Shown piece after piece: positions 1 to 7,037 of a stretch of 12,852 bases of DNA. The stretch is from Ruminococcus sp. UBA4385. Its GTDB lineage: Bacteria > Bacillota_A > Clostridia > Oscillospirales > Ruminococcaceae. The notes below the pieces were generated by a model that did no database searches, was not told the DNA's origin, and saw only the letters and a list, made by a program, of their open reading frames with translations. Position 1 is the stretch's first letter. Every line of letters begins with the position of its first letter. The DNA is taken from positions 1 through 12,852 of the forward strand of contig DGRP01000044.1 in the NCBI GenBank assembly GCA_002391065.1, given 5' to 3'. Position numbers and translations under genes: made by a program.

Positions 1-32
1 TCCGCATCATCGCTTTTTGCATTATCATTATC

Positions 33-52
33 GCACTATACTATTATAGTGC
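33..52. promoter_or_regulatory. Palindromic operator candidate over the leftward -10 box
   Basis: A perfect inverted repeat with half-sites GCACTATA (33-40) and TATAGTGC (45-52) separated by CTAT covers the -10 box and probable start site of the leftward promoter. A dyad in this place is typical of a repressor operator, for instance of GntR or similar helix-turn-helix dimers. The regulator family is a guess. It could also act as a short hairpin, but it lacks a T-run like a terminator. Confidence 0.5.
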
Positions 53-71
53 AAACTTGCCGGTATGTCAA
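43..71 (-). promoter_or_regulatory. Leftward sigma-A-type promoter
   Basis: Read on the minus strand there is a TTGACA -35 box (66-71), a 17-base spacer and a TATAAT -10 box (43-48), both perfect consensus. It would drive a gene lying to the left of the window, divergent from the HAD lipoprotein gene. The gene itself is not in view, so its identity is unknown. Confidence 0.7.
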
Positions 72-82
72 TCACGATTTTA

Positions 83-262
83 TTAAGGCAACACCGCACG
101 ACCCGCGGCTAACGCCTCTGCACATCATCTGCTTGCCAGCTTTCCGTCATATTGCCCAAATTCTCCTTGACTTGCGTCAGCAAGCCTGCGTCGAATTTAG
201 GCAATCTGACGAAAATCTGGACGGCGCATCTGATGCACATGGGTCGTGCGGTGTTGCCTAAA
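83..262. repeat. MITE-like long inverted-repeat element
   Basis: The ends are inverted repeats: AGGCAACACCGCACGACCC at 86-104 and its exact complement at 241-259. Pairing continues inward imperfectly, with about 120-163 matching 196-238, and the centre holds a small hairpin (CTTGC-GTCA-GCAAG, 171-184). A side hairpin (GGC-TAAC-GCC, 107-116) bulges from the left arm. The whole element can fold into one long hairpin. It encodes no transposase and no convincing protein, as expected of a miniature inverted-repeat element moved in trans. A clear target-site duplication is not visible; the flanks are only A/T-rich. It could instead be a structured RNA. Confidence 0.7.
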
Positions 263-318
263 AAAATAAGAGTATCGTGGGAATTTTTGGTTAATGCTCC
301 GATTTGCGGTTAAGATAA

Positions 319-347
319 TTGACAATTCTTAATGCTTATCGTATAAA
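319..347 (+). promoter_or_regulatory. Promoter of the HAD lipoprotein gene
   Basis: TTGACA (319-324), 17-base spacer, TATAAA (342-347). The start codon is at 380, giving a short leader of roughly 25 bases containing the GGAGG ribosome binding site (368-372). Confidence 0.75.
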
Positions 348-379
348 TATATATGAAATAATAATTTGGAGGAATAAGA

Positions 380-1561
380 ATGAAAATCAAAATTATCAGT
401 GCTGTTCTTGCTGTCTGCATGATGCTGTCAATGGCTTCCTGCGGAGCTAAAGACGAGAGCAGCTCAAAGAAGGAAAGCACCAAAGCAACAACTACAACAA
501 CTACGACTGCAGCAACCGAGGCTGTAAAGACCGAGGTTGAGTCCGAAGCAGAGGAAGAGCCTCAGATCACTTTGACAAAGAGCTCCCTTGAGTACTGGGC
601 TGAGGATTCTGCAGTAAGGGAAGACCTTATTGACTACGTTGAAAAGGTAACTGACCCGGACAGCGAGGACTTTATTCCCGTTGAGGACAGAATTGCCGTG
701 TTTGATTTTGACGGCACACTTATCGGAGAGCTTTATCCCTGCTATTTTGACTGGTGTCTCTTTGTTCACAGAGCACTCCATGATGACAGCTATCAGGCTC
801 CCGAGGATATGAAGGCGTTCGCTGAGGAGCTTGAAGAGGCATTCAAGACCAGAACACTTCCCGAGGGCTCGGAGATAAAGAGCGCAAGATTTACAGCTCA
901 GGCCTTTGCAGGAATGACAGTTGATGAGTTCAGAGCTTACTGCCGTGACTTTATGAATACCGAGGCTGAGGGCTTCAATAATCTTACAAAGGGCGAGGCT
1001 TACTATAAGCCTATGGTATCCCTGTTTAAGTTCCTTCAGGATAATGACTTTACCTGCTTTATCTGCAGCGGTACAGAGAGAAACTGCATCAGGGAAATGA
1101 TACAGGGCGTGCTTGATATACCTGCAAGTCAGGTTATAGCAACTGACTGGAAATATGTCGGAACTGAGCAGGGCGACACCGACCCGTTTGACTATCAGTT
1201 CAAGCCTGATGAGAAGTTAGTATTTGCAGGTGAGCTTATTACAAAGAACGTAAAGGGAAACAAAGTTCCCATGATTGCAAGAGAGATCGGTCAGGTGCCT
1301 GTTCTTGCTTTCGGAAACAGCTCCGGCGACCTTTCTATGGGTCAGTATGTAGTAAACAGCGATAAGTATGATACAAGAGCATATATGCTCCTCTGTGATG
1401 ATACAGAGCGTGAGTACGGAAACCTCGAAAAGGCAGAGAAGTTTAAGAAGACCTGCGAGGAGCTTGGCTTCACAACAGTATCAATGAAAAATGACTTTGC
1501 AACTATCTACGGTGACGATGTTACCATAACCGCAGAAGCATCTGCCGCAGACGCAGCGTGA
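380..1561 (+). CDS. Lipoprotein with HAD-family phosphatase domain
   Basis: Predicted surface-anchored phosphatase of 393 residues. The N-terminus is a lipoprotein signal: basic start, hydrophobic core, and lipobox M18-A19-S20-C21. A low-complexity linker rich in Ser, Thr and Glu (about 24-62, including a run of seven or more Thr) separates the anchor from the catalytic domain. HAD motif I is V-F-D-F-D-G-T-L with the nucleophile and acid D109 and D111. Motif II is probably S230-G231 in C-S-G-T-E, and motif IV is G312-N-S-S-G-D317. The motif III lysine probably lies near K289-K292. A large cap region lies between motifs I and II, as in the phosphoserine-phosphatase-like group. The substrate is unknown; small phosphomonoesters outside the membrane are plausible. 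GGAGG (368-372) supports the ATG at 380. The gene stands alone between its own promoter and terminator. Confidence 0.85.
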   Translation: MKIKIISAVLAVCMMLSMASCGAKDESSSKKESTKATTTTTTTAATEAVKTEVESEAEEEPQITLTKSSLEYWAEDSAVREDLIDYVEKVTDPDSEDFIPVEDRIAVFDFDGTLIGELYPCYFDWCLFVHRALHDDSYQAPEDMKAFAEELEEAFKTRTLPEGSEIKSARFTAQAFAGMTVDEFRAYCRDFMNTEAEGFNNLTKGEAYYKPMVSLFKFLQDNDFTCFICSGTERNCIREMIQGVLDIPASQVIATDWKYVGTEQGDTDPFDYQFKPDEKLVFAGELITKNVKGNKVPMIAREIGQVPVLAFGNSSGDLSMGQYVVNSDKYDTRAYMLLCDDTEREYGNLEKAEKFKKTCEELGFTTVSMKNDFATIYGDDVTITAEASAADAA

Positions 1562-1571
1562 TAAACTGAAA

Positions 1572-1598
1572 AGAGGGGCTGTGAAGCCTCTCTTTTTT
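1572..1598 (+). terminator. Rho-independent terminator after the HAD lipoprotein gene
   Basis: A nine-pair stem AGAGGGGCT / AGCCTCTCT (1572-1580 with 1585-1593, one G-T wobble), loop GTGA, followed by a run of six T (1593-1598). It starts about ten bases after the stop codon. Confidence 0.85.
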
Positions 1599-1622
1599 GT
1601 GCATGTTTTTTATTGTGTCCTA

Positions 1623-1651
1623 TTGATTTTTTGGAAGCAGTGTGATATAAT
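1623..1651 (+). promoter_or_regulatory. Promoter of the HD-GYP gene (extended -10)
   Basis: TTGATT (1623-1628), 17-base spacer, TATAAT (1646-1651), with an extended -10 TG at 1643-1644. Its position between the preceding terminator and the ATG at 1692 rules out the longer reading frame that begins at 1581. Confidence 0.75.
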
Positions 1652-1691
1652 TTCTTTAGTAAAAAGATTGAACTTTTGCAGAGGACTGACT

Positions 1692-3275
1692 ATGAACAAA
1701 GAAAAAAAGGTTAGGCGTAAAAAGCTCAGGTGGCAGGTAGCAGGTATACTTGTGTTTTTCAATATACTGTCTATAGTTATAGGCAGCATTGCTATATATT
1801 ACGGCAGCACAAGCACATATCTGACTGCAAAGAATGACATGATGGAGCGTGACCTTGAAAAGCTTCGTGAGAACATGAACGATATGATCGCGCCATCGTG
1901 GTTTTTCGATTATGTAAAGGATCATACTGATGAGATACATGGAGAAATCACCGAAGATGAAGCCAGAATGTTCATGGATATTGATTCTTCTTCCGAGGAT
2001 ATCGAAGAGTATATAAGAAACAGCTCTCCTGAAATGCAGCTTGCGGTTGCAAAAATGGATTACAGCTCCTTCTCAAGCAGGCTTGATTATGAGTTTCAGT
2101 ATTTCAACTATGACGGGCTGTATATGATAGATGTCAGAGATGGAAGCAGGGGTTATGTTTATTATGATTCGAGCAGTGAAAATGATAAGGGAGATGAAAT
2201 AGGTACTGTCCGGGAATATGACATCAGAGATCATGAAGCGGCAGAAACACTTCTGAACGGTAAATCCAATAAAATTGAATTTGAGAGAGTCAACAATCAA
2301 AACGGCGACGGAAAGAATTATTATGTAGCTTGTATGCCTTTGAGATATGACGGTGAGCTAAAGGCAGTTCTGTGCCTTGAGTATAACTGGGATGAATTCA
2401 ATATTGACTTGAAGAAAAACATCAGGATCACGGGTATTTGTGCTCTGGCAGGTATGCTCCTTATCTGCGGACTGCTTATGGCAATAGTTGACAGGATAGC
2501 TGCAAGACCTTTGTCGAAGCTGCAGGGTGCAGTACATGAGTACACCAAAAACAAAAACAGCGATGAGGTTGTAAAGCGCATAGCACAGATAAAATCCAGA
2601 AATGAGATCGGTGATCTTTCGGGAGAGATAACGGCTCTTGCGGTTGAGATCGACCGCTACGTTGATGATATCAACAAGGCTAAGGAGAATATCAAGGAGC
2701 TTTCCGAAGAGGTCATGGAAGCACTTGCCCACACCATAGATGCTAAGGATAAGTACACAAACGGCCACTCGGTAAGAGTTGCGAAGTACTCACGAATGAT
2801 AGCAAAGAGGCTTGGTCTTTCGGAATGGGCACAGGACGACATTTACTATATGGGCCTTCTCCATGATATAGGAAAGATAGGAATTCCGAATGCTATCATA
2901 AATAAGCCTAACAGGCTGACAGATGAGGAGTATGAGATTATAAAAAAACACCCTGTACTTGGCTTTGAGATACTTTCGGAGATCAAGAGCAGGCCTGACC
3001 TGTCTATCGGTGCAAGGTGGCACCATGAGCGCTATGACGGCAAGGGCTATCCCGACGGCCTTGCAGGTGAAGATATACCGTTTATGGCAAGGATAATTGC
3101 TGTAGCTGACAGCTACGATACTATGACCTCGAACAGAAGCTACCGTAAGTTCCTGCCGCAGGAGGTAGTTCGTGAGGAGATAGAAAAGAACATGGGCACT
3201 CAGTTTGACCCGAAGCCTGCGGAAATAATGCTGCAGATAATCGACGAGGACACAACCTACGAGCTTCATGAATAG
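1692..3275 (+). CDS. Membrane HD-GYP protein, likely cyclic-di-GMP phosphodiesterase
   Basis: A 527-residue signalling protein. TM1 is at about 15-37, then an extracytoplasmic region of about 205 residues, TM2 at about 245-268, a HAMP-like linker (about 270-325) with a coiled segment, and a C-terminal HD-GYP domain (about 341-518). The HD-GYP signature is complete: N-G-H-S (H359), L-L-H-D-I-G-K (H391, D392, K395) and H-H-E-R-Y-D-G-K-G-Y-P (444-454). HD-GYP enzymes hydrolyse cyclic-di-GMP, so an outside signal probably changes its level in the cell. The outer region, with aromatic-rich Gly/Asp turns, could be a Cache-like fold, but I cannot prove it. No GGDEF or EAL domain is present. AGAGGA (1680-1685) precedes the chosen ATG; the same frame is open from 1581, but that start lies in a terminator and upstream of the promoter. 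The gene is monocistronic. Confidence 0.9.
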   Translation: MNKEKKVRRKKLRWQVAGILVFFNILSIVIGSIAIYYGSTSTYLTAKNDMMERDLEKLRENMNDMIAPSWFFDYVKDHTDEIHGEITEDEARMFMDIDSSSEDIEEYIRNSSPEMQLAVAKMDYSSFSSRLDYEFQYFNYDGLYMIDVRDGSRGYVYYDSSSENDKGDEIGTVREYDIRDHEAAETLLNGKSNKIEFERVNNQNGDGKNYYVACMPLRYDGELKAVLCLEYNWDEFNIDLKKNIRITGICALAGMLLICGLLMAIVDRIAARPLSKLQGAVHEYTKNKNSDEVVKRIAQIKSRNEIGDLSGEITALAVEIDRYVDDINKAKENIKELSEEVMEALAHTIDAKDKYTNGHSVRVAKYSRMIAKRLGLSEWAQDDIYYMGLLHDIGKIGIPNAIINKPNRLTDEEYEIIKKHPVLGFEILSEIKSRPDLSIGARWHHERYDGKGYPDGLAGEDIPFMARIIAVADSYDTMTSNRSYRKFLPQEVVREEIEKNMGTQFDPKPAEIMLQIIDEDTTYELHE

Positions 3276-3280
3276 CTTTA

Positions 3281-3306
3281 AGAGCAGAGATGAAAGTCTC
3301 TGCTCT
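3281..3306 (+). terminator. Terminator hairpin, first copy, T-run lost
   Basis: A perfect ten-pair stem AGAGCAGAGA / TCTCTGCTCT with loop TGAAAG starts six bases after the HD-GYP stop codon. Only TTCTGCTT follows, so it has no proper T-run. A near copy with an intact T-run lies at 3473-3501. Confidence 0.6.
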
Positions 3307-3330
3307 TCTGCTTGCTGCAAAAGTTCTTTT

Positions 3331-3435
3331 AAAAGGGGGCTGGGGCGACAGCCCCAGTGGGGCAAAGGGGCGAAGCCCCTCTCTCCCCACCGCCCGAGGC
3401 GGTGACGAGCGAAGCCGAGGAACACGCCGAGGGCT
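3331..3435. repeat. GC-rich cluster of tandem hairpins
   Basis: Three compact inverted repeats lie in a row. CTGGGGC-GACA-GCCCCAG is at 3340-3357. A nested hairpin has GTGGGG at 3357-3362 pairing with CCCCAC at 3385-3390 around AGGGGC-GAA-GCCCCT (3366-3380). ACCGCC-CGA-GGCGGT is at 3389-3403. The tail to about 3435 is also GC-rich (GAGCGAAGCCGAGG and similar). Base composition differs sharply from the A/T-rich flanks. No gene is visible. This is probably a small dispersed repeat that inserted next to a terminator. Confidence 0.6.
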
Positions 3436-3472
3436 GATTTTGCACTGTTTTTGAGTTTATCAACAGACTGAG

Positions 3473-3501
3473 GAGCAGAGATAAAAGTCTCTGCTCTTTT
3501 T
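3473..3501 (+). terminator. Terminator hairpin, second copy, with T-run
   Basis: Perfect nine-pair stem GAGCAGAGA / TCTCTGCTC with loop TAAAAG, followed by five T (3497-3501). The stem matches the hairpin at 3281-3306 almost base for base, and both copies are followed by CTGCAAAA. This copy has the canonical form and is likely the functional end of the HD-GYP transcript. Confidence 0.75.
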
Positions 3502-3540
3502 ATATCTGCAAAAACGTGTAAAGAAATTTATATAAACCCC

Positions 3541-3569
3541 TTGACAAATTATTAAACGTGTGCTATATT
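3541..3569 (+). promoter_or_regulatory. Promoter of the RHH-clpB unit (extended -10)
   Basis: TTGACA (3541-3546), 17-base spacer, TATATT (3564-3569), with an extended -10 TGC at 3561-3563. Short inverted repeats CGTGT (3557-3561) and ACACG (3586-3590) flank the -10 box and probable start site and may be regulator half-sites. No other promoter is visible before clpB. Confidence 0.75.
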
Positions 3570-3599
3570 ATATATAAAGATTGATACACGAATTGAAAC

Positions 3600-3606
3600 G
3601 AGGTGA
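3600..3606 (+). promoter_or_regulatory. Ribosome binding site deciding the RHH start
   Basis: GAGGTGA with five bases to the ATG at 3612. An in-frame GTG at 3603 lies inside this site and has no ribosome binding site of its own, so 3612 is preferred. Confidence 0.75.
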
Positions 3607-3611
3607 GCCTG

Positions 3612-4262
3612 ATGAGCAAAAGTGTGTATAGTATCGTGCTTAGTGATGAGGTTGTAGCGGCGGTGGATATGCTGGCGATGAAGCTTGGAACAAACAGGTC
3701 GAATATGATAAATCAGATATTGGCGGAAAGGGTCTCGGTGATGACACCTGAGAGAAGGATAAGGGATATTTTTGAAAATATCTTTTCCCTCATGGACGAG
3801 CGCTTTATCCGTGAAGCGGCAACAGCAAATACGGCTCTGGCACTGAGAAGCTCTATTGCCTATAAATATAAGCCTACAGTCAGGTACAGCGTGGAGCTGC
3901 TCCGAGCTCCTGAGGGTGACAGAATAGGCAGCCTTCGTATTTCGTTCAGGACAAGGTCGCAGGCATTTATGGATATGCTTGCAGTTTTCTACAGACTGTG
4001 GACAGCTGCGGAGAGCGCTCACACAGACAGAGAGATAGAGTACAGAGCCGAAAGCGACAAGCTGATAAGAGGAATATATTTCCCGAAGGGCAGAACAAGT
4101 GCCTCCTCCGAGGAGCTGGGAGCTCTGATAGGGGAGTACATCAAGGCATTTGATACGGCTTTGAAAAGCTTTTTTGCTAATGCAGATCTTCCTGAGATTG
4201 CCGCTGCCGTTGTGCAGGAGTGCTATGAGCGCTCGGTGAAAAACGGCATTATATCAATTTAG
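3612..4262 (+). CDS. Ribbon-helix-helix DNA-binding protein with large C-terminal domain
   Basis: A 216-residue protein whose first 43 residues read as a CopG/MetJ-type ribbon-helix-helix. There is a beta strand at about 4-11 (S-V-Y-S-I-V-L-S), helix A at about 12-25, the turn G26-T27-N28-R29-S30, and helix B to about 41. Such proteins bind DNA as dimers through paired strands. The remaining 170 or so residues are not a family I recognise. They are rich in Arg and Glu, with a central strand-like stretch (R-Y-S-V-E-L-L and S-L-R-I-S-F-R) and flanking helices. Most RHH repressors are much shorter, so the C-terminal part may sense a ligand or bind a partner. The gene has its own promoter at 3541 and is followed after 47 bases by clpB with no terminator or visible promoter between, so the two are probably co-transcribed. 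A role in autoregulation and control of clpB is an inference. Confidence 0.75.
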   Translation: MSKSVYSIVLSDEVVAAVDMLAMKLGTNRSNMINQILAERVSVMTPERRIRDIFENIFSLMDERFIREAATANTALALRSSIAYKYKPTVRYSVELLRAPEGDRIGSLRISFRTRSQAFMDMLAVFYRLWTAAESAHTDREIEYRAESDKLIRGIYFPKGRTSASSEELGALIGEYIKAFDTALKSFFANADLPEIAAAVVQECYERSVKNGIISI

Positions 4263-4295
4263 AGAGAACAAAATGTATATAGAGATTTAAGACAG

Positions 4296-4301
4296 AAAGG
4301 A
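4296..4301 (+). promoter_or_regulatory. Ribosome binding site deciding the clpB start
   Basis: AAAGGA with eight bases to the ATG at 4310. The in-frame ATG at 4301 overlaps this site and has no usable spacing, so translation should begin at 4310. Confidence 0.7.
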
Positions 4302-4309
4302 TGAACACC

Positions 4310-6904
4310 ATGAATGTAAACAAGATGACACAGAAATCATTAGAAGCAGTTCAGGCAGCACAGGGCTTGGTGACTGAGTATCAGAACAATGCTATTACTC
4401 AGACTCACTTAATGGCTGCTCTTATGAATGAAGAAAGCGGACTTATTCCGCAGCTTTTTGAGAAAATGGGCGAAGACCCGACTGCAGCTAAGCAGTACCT
4501 TTATACTCAGCTTCAGCAGCTGCCGAAGGTGTACGGCAGTGCCCGTCCTGCGGACAGCGTATATATTGACCCTGACTGCGACAGGGCACTTAACAATGCC
4601 GAAAATACTGCCGAGCAGATGAAAGATGAGTACGTTTCGGTAGAGCACCTTTTCTTAGGCATAGTGAACGAGGCTGATGACAGCATAAAGAAATTTATGA
4701 GCTCCTTCGGAGTGAGCAAGGGAATGTTCCTGAAAGCCCTGCAGGGTGTGAGGGGAAATTCGAGAGTAACCTCTCAGACCCCGGAGGATACTTATGATGT
4801 ACTCAAAAAGTACGGTCAGGATCTGACTGAGCTTGCAAAAAAGAATAAGCTTGACCCCGTCATAGGCAGAGAGACAGAGATAAGAAACGCAGTGCGTATA
4901 CTTTCAAGAAAAACGAAGAACAACCCTGTCCTTATCGGTGAGCCGGGCGTCGGCAAGACCGCTATCGCTGAGGGGCTTGCTATGCGAATTGTCAAGGGAG
5001 ATGTACCCTCAAACCTGAAAGACAGAACACTCTTCTCGCTGGATATGGGCTCGCTTATAGCAGGAGCAAAATACAGGGGTGAGTTTGAGGAAAGGCTCAA
5101 GGCAGTGCTTCAGGAGGTAAAAAAGAGTGAGGGCAGGATAATCCTGTTTATCGACGAGCTCCACACCATAGTCGGGGCAGGAAAGACCGACGGTGCTATG
5201 GACGCAGGAAACCTCTTAAAGCCAATGCTTGCAAGAGGAGAGCTCCACTGTATCGGTGCTACCACCTTAGATGAGTACCGTGAGTATATCGAAAAGGACG
5301 CTGCACTGGAGAGGCGTTTCCAGCCTGTTATGGTCAGTGAGCCTACAGTCGAGGACACTATCTCGATACTGCGTGGTTTGAAAGAACGTTATGAGGTCTT
5401 TCACGGTGTAAAGATACATGACTCAGCCCTTATCGCTGCAGCAACCCTCTCAAACAGATATATCACAGACCGTTTCCTCCCCGATAAGGCGATAGACCTT
5501 GTTGATGAGGCCTGTGCCCTTATCAGAACGGAAATGGACTCTATGCCGTCCGAGCTTGATGATATTTCCAGAAAGATAATGCAGCACGAGATAGAAGAAG
5601 CTGCCCTCAAAAAGGAGAGCGACCGTATCTCTCAGGAGCACCTTGCCGATGTACAGAAGGAGCTTGCGCAGATGCGTGAGAAGTTCGCTTCTATGAAAGC
5701 AAAGTGGGAGAATGAGAAGTCATCTATAGGAAAGCTGCAGAAGATAAGAGAAGAGATCGAGGACGTAAACTCTCAGATTGAGATTGCTGAGAGGGGCTAT
5801 GACCTCGACAAGGCGGCAGAGCTCAAATACGGAAGGCTGCCTGCTCTGAAAGAGGAGCTCGCCAAGCTTGAGCGTGAAGCCGAAGAGAAAACCGACAACA
5901 CCTTCCTGCATGATAAGGTGACCGATGACGAGATAGGCAGGATAGTTTCCCGCTGGACAGGCATACCTGTGACAAAGCTTATGGAGGGCGAACGTGAAAA
6001 GCTTCTGGGACTTGAGGACATACTCCACAAGCGTGTGGTTGGACAGGACGAGGCTGTAAGAAAGGTCAGCGAGGCGATACTGCGCTCCCGTGCAGGTATC
6101 GCAAACCCGAACCAGCCTATAGGGTCGTTCCTGTTCCTCGGACCTACAGGCGTCGGCAAGACCGAGCTTGCAAAGGCACTTGCGGAAGCGCTTTTCGATG
6201 ATGAAAAGAACATGGTGCGTATAGATATGTCGGAATATATGGAGAAGTTCTCCGTAAGCCGTCTTATCGGAGCGCCTCCGGGATATGTCGGCTATGAGGA
6301 GGGCGGCCAGCTTACCGAGGCTGTCAGAAGAAAGCCATACAGCGTTATACTTCTTGATGAGGTCGAAAAAGCTCACCCCGATGTGTTCAATATACTTCTG
6401 CAGGTGCTTGATGACGGCCGTATCACGGATTCACAGGGCAGAACTGTGGACTTCAAAAACAGCGTCATCATAATGACCTCGAACCTCGGCTCGCCGTATA
6501 TACTTGACGGAATAGAGGAAAACGGCGAGATCAGCGAAGCCGCAAGGGCTCAGGTAGACGGGCTGCTGAAACAGCATTTCCGCCCCGAGTTCCTTAACCG
6601 TCTTGACGAGATAGTTTACTACAAGCCACTTGTCAAGGAGAATATTGTGAAGATAGTTGACCTTATGCTTGCAGACCTCAGACGCAGACTTTCTGACAGA
6701 CAGCTGAGCTTAGAAGTCTCTGACAGGGCAAAGGACTACATCATAGACCACGGCTTTGATCCTGCCTTCGGAGCAAGACCCTTGAAGAGGTATATCCAGT
6801 CAAGCGTTGAAACTCTGATAGCTAAGAAGATCATCTCGGCAGATATAGCAGAGGATCATATCCTCAGAGTCGATGCCGACGAGAACGGACTGACAGTCAG
6901 ATAA
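4310..6904 (+). CDS. clpB: ATP-dependent disaggregase ClpB
   Basis: Hexameric AAA+ chaperone of the cytoplasm that, with DnaK, pulls proteins out of aggregates after heat or other stress. The 864 residues match the family's usual length. Order: N-terminal Clp repeat domain (about 1-145); first ATPase with Walker A G-E-P-G-V-G-K-T (210-217), Walker B I-L-F-I-D-E (278-283) and pore motif K-Y-R-G near 255; a long charged coiled-coil middle domain (about 405-530) characteristic of ClpB; second ATPase with Walker A G-P-T-G-V-G-K-T (611-618), Walker B V-I-L-L-D-E (679-684) and pore motif G-Y-V-G (658-661); and a C-terminal small domain with the G-A-R-P-L-K-R sensor-2 motif. The full middle domain and the lack of a ClpP-docking loop separate it from ClpA and ClpC. 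All catalytic motifs are intact. It is the second gene of a probable two-gene unit with the RHH protein; I see no CIRCE or CtsR site upstream. Confidence 0.97.
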   Translation: MNVNKMTQKSLEAVQAAQGLVTEYQNNAITQTHLMAALMNEESGLIPQLFEKMGEDPTAAKQYLYTQLQQLPKVYGSARPADSVYIDPDCDRALNNAENTAEQMKDEYVSVEHLFLGIVNEADDSIKKFMSSFGVSKGMFLKALQGVRGNSRVTSQTPEDTYDVLKKYGQDLTELAKKNKLDPVIGRETEIRNAVRILSRKTKNNPVLIGEPGVGKTAIAEGLAMRIVKGDVPSNLKDRTLFSLDMGSLIAGAKYRGEFEERLKAVLQEVKKSEGRIILFIDELHTIVGAGKTDGAMDAGNLLKPMLARGELHCIGATTLDEYREYIEKDAALERRFQPVMVSEPTVEDTISILRGLKERYEVFHGVKIHDSALIAAATLSNRYITDRFLPDKAIDLVDEACALIRTEMDSMPSELDDISRKIMQHEIEEAALKKESDRISQEHLADVQKELAQMREKFASMKAKWENEKSSIGKLQKIREEIEDVNSQIEIAERGYDLDKAAELKYGRLPALKEELAKLEREAEEKTDNTFLHDKVTDDEIGRIVSRWTGIPVTKLMEGEREKLLGLEDILHKRVVGQDEAVRKVSEAILRSRAGIANPNQPIGSFLFLGPTGVGKTELAKALAEALFDDEKNMVRIDMSEYMEKFSVSRLIGAPPGYVGYEEGGQLTEAVRRKPYSVILLDEVEKAHPDVFNILLQVLDDGRITDSQGRTVDFKNSVIIMTSNLGSPYILDGIEENGEISEAARAQVDGLLKQHFRPEFLNRLDEIVYYKPLVKENIVKIVDLMLADLRRRLSDRQLSLEVSDRAKDYIIDHGFDPAFGARPLKRYIQSSVETLIAKKIISADIAEDHILRVDADENGLTVR

Positions 6905-6909
6905 AAAAC

Positions 6910-6942
6910 AGCGGAGCCTGTTTCAGGCTCCGCTTTGCTTTT
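6910..6942 (+). terminator. Rho-independent terminator after clpB
   Basis: Perfect eleven-pair stem AGCGGAGCCTG / CAGGCTCCGCT (6910-6920 with 6924-6934), loop TTT, followed by TTGCTTTT. The A-run before the stem could let it act on both strands. Confidence 0.9.
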
Positions 6943-6963
6943 GGAGGTTTTCCATGCCTGCTC

Positions 6964-6992
6964 TTGCAAAATGAGCGAAGATGTGCTATGAT
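6964..6992 (+). promoter_or_regulatory. Promoter of nadE (extended -10)
   Basis: TTGCAA (6964-6969), 17-base spacer, TATGAT (6987-6992), with an extended -10 TGC at 6984-6986. The longer open frame of nadE would start inside this promoter, which supports the downstream start. Confidence 0.7.
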
Positions 6993-7037
6993 ATAAGAGT
7001 ACTGAATGTACATCTGAATGAACCGGAGGTTGCTAAA

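Noticed and set aside
49..261. Open reading frame of 70 residues on the plus strand
   Set aside because: It lies almost entirely in the inverted-repeat element, has no ribosome binding site, and its start falls in the leftward promoter.
1581..1691. N-terminal extension of the HD-GYP protein
   Set aside because: The extension starts in the terminator of the previous gene and upstream of the gene's own promoter; ATG 1692 has a suitable ribosome binding site and directly precedes the membrane anchor.
2790..3425. Minus-strand open frame of 211 residues
   Set aside because: It is antisense to the conserved HD-GYP domain and runs through the GC-rich hairpins and a terminator; no ribosome binding site or recognisable domain.
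5720..6376. Minus-strand open frame of 218 residues within clpB
   Set aside because: Shadow of the highly conserved ClpB coding frame; no family resemblance.
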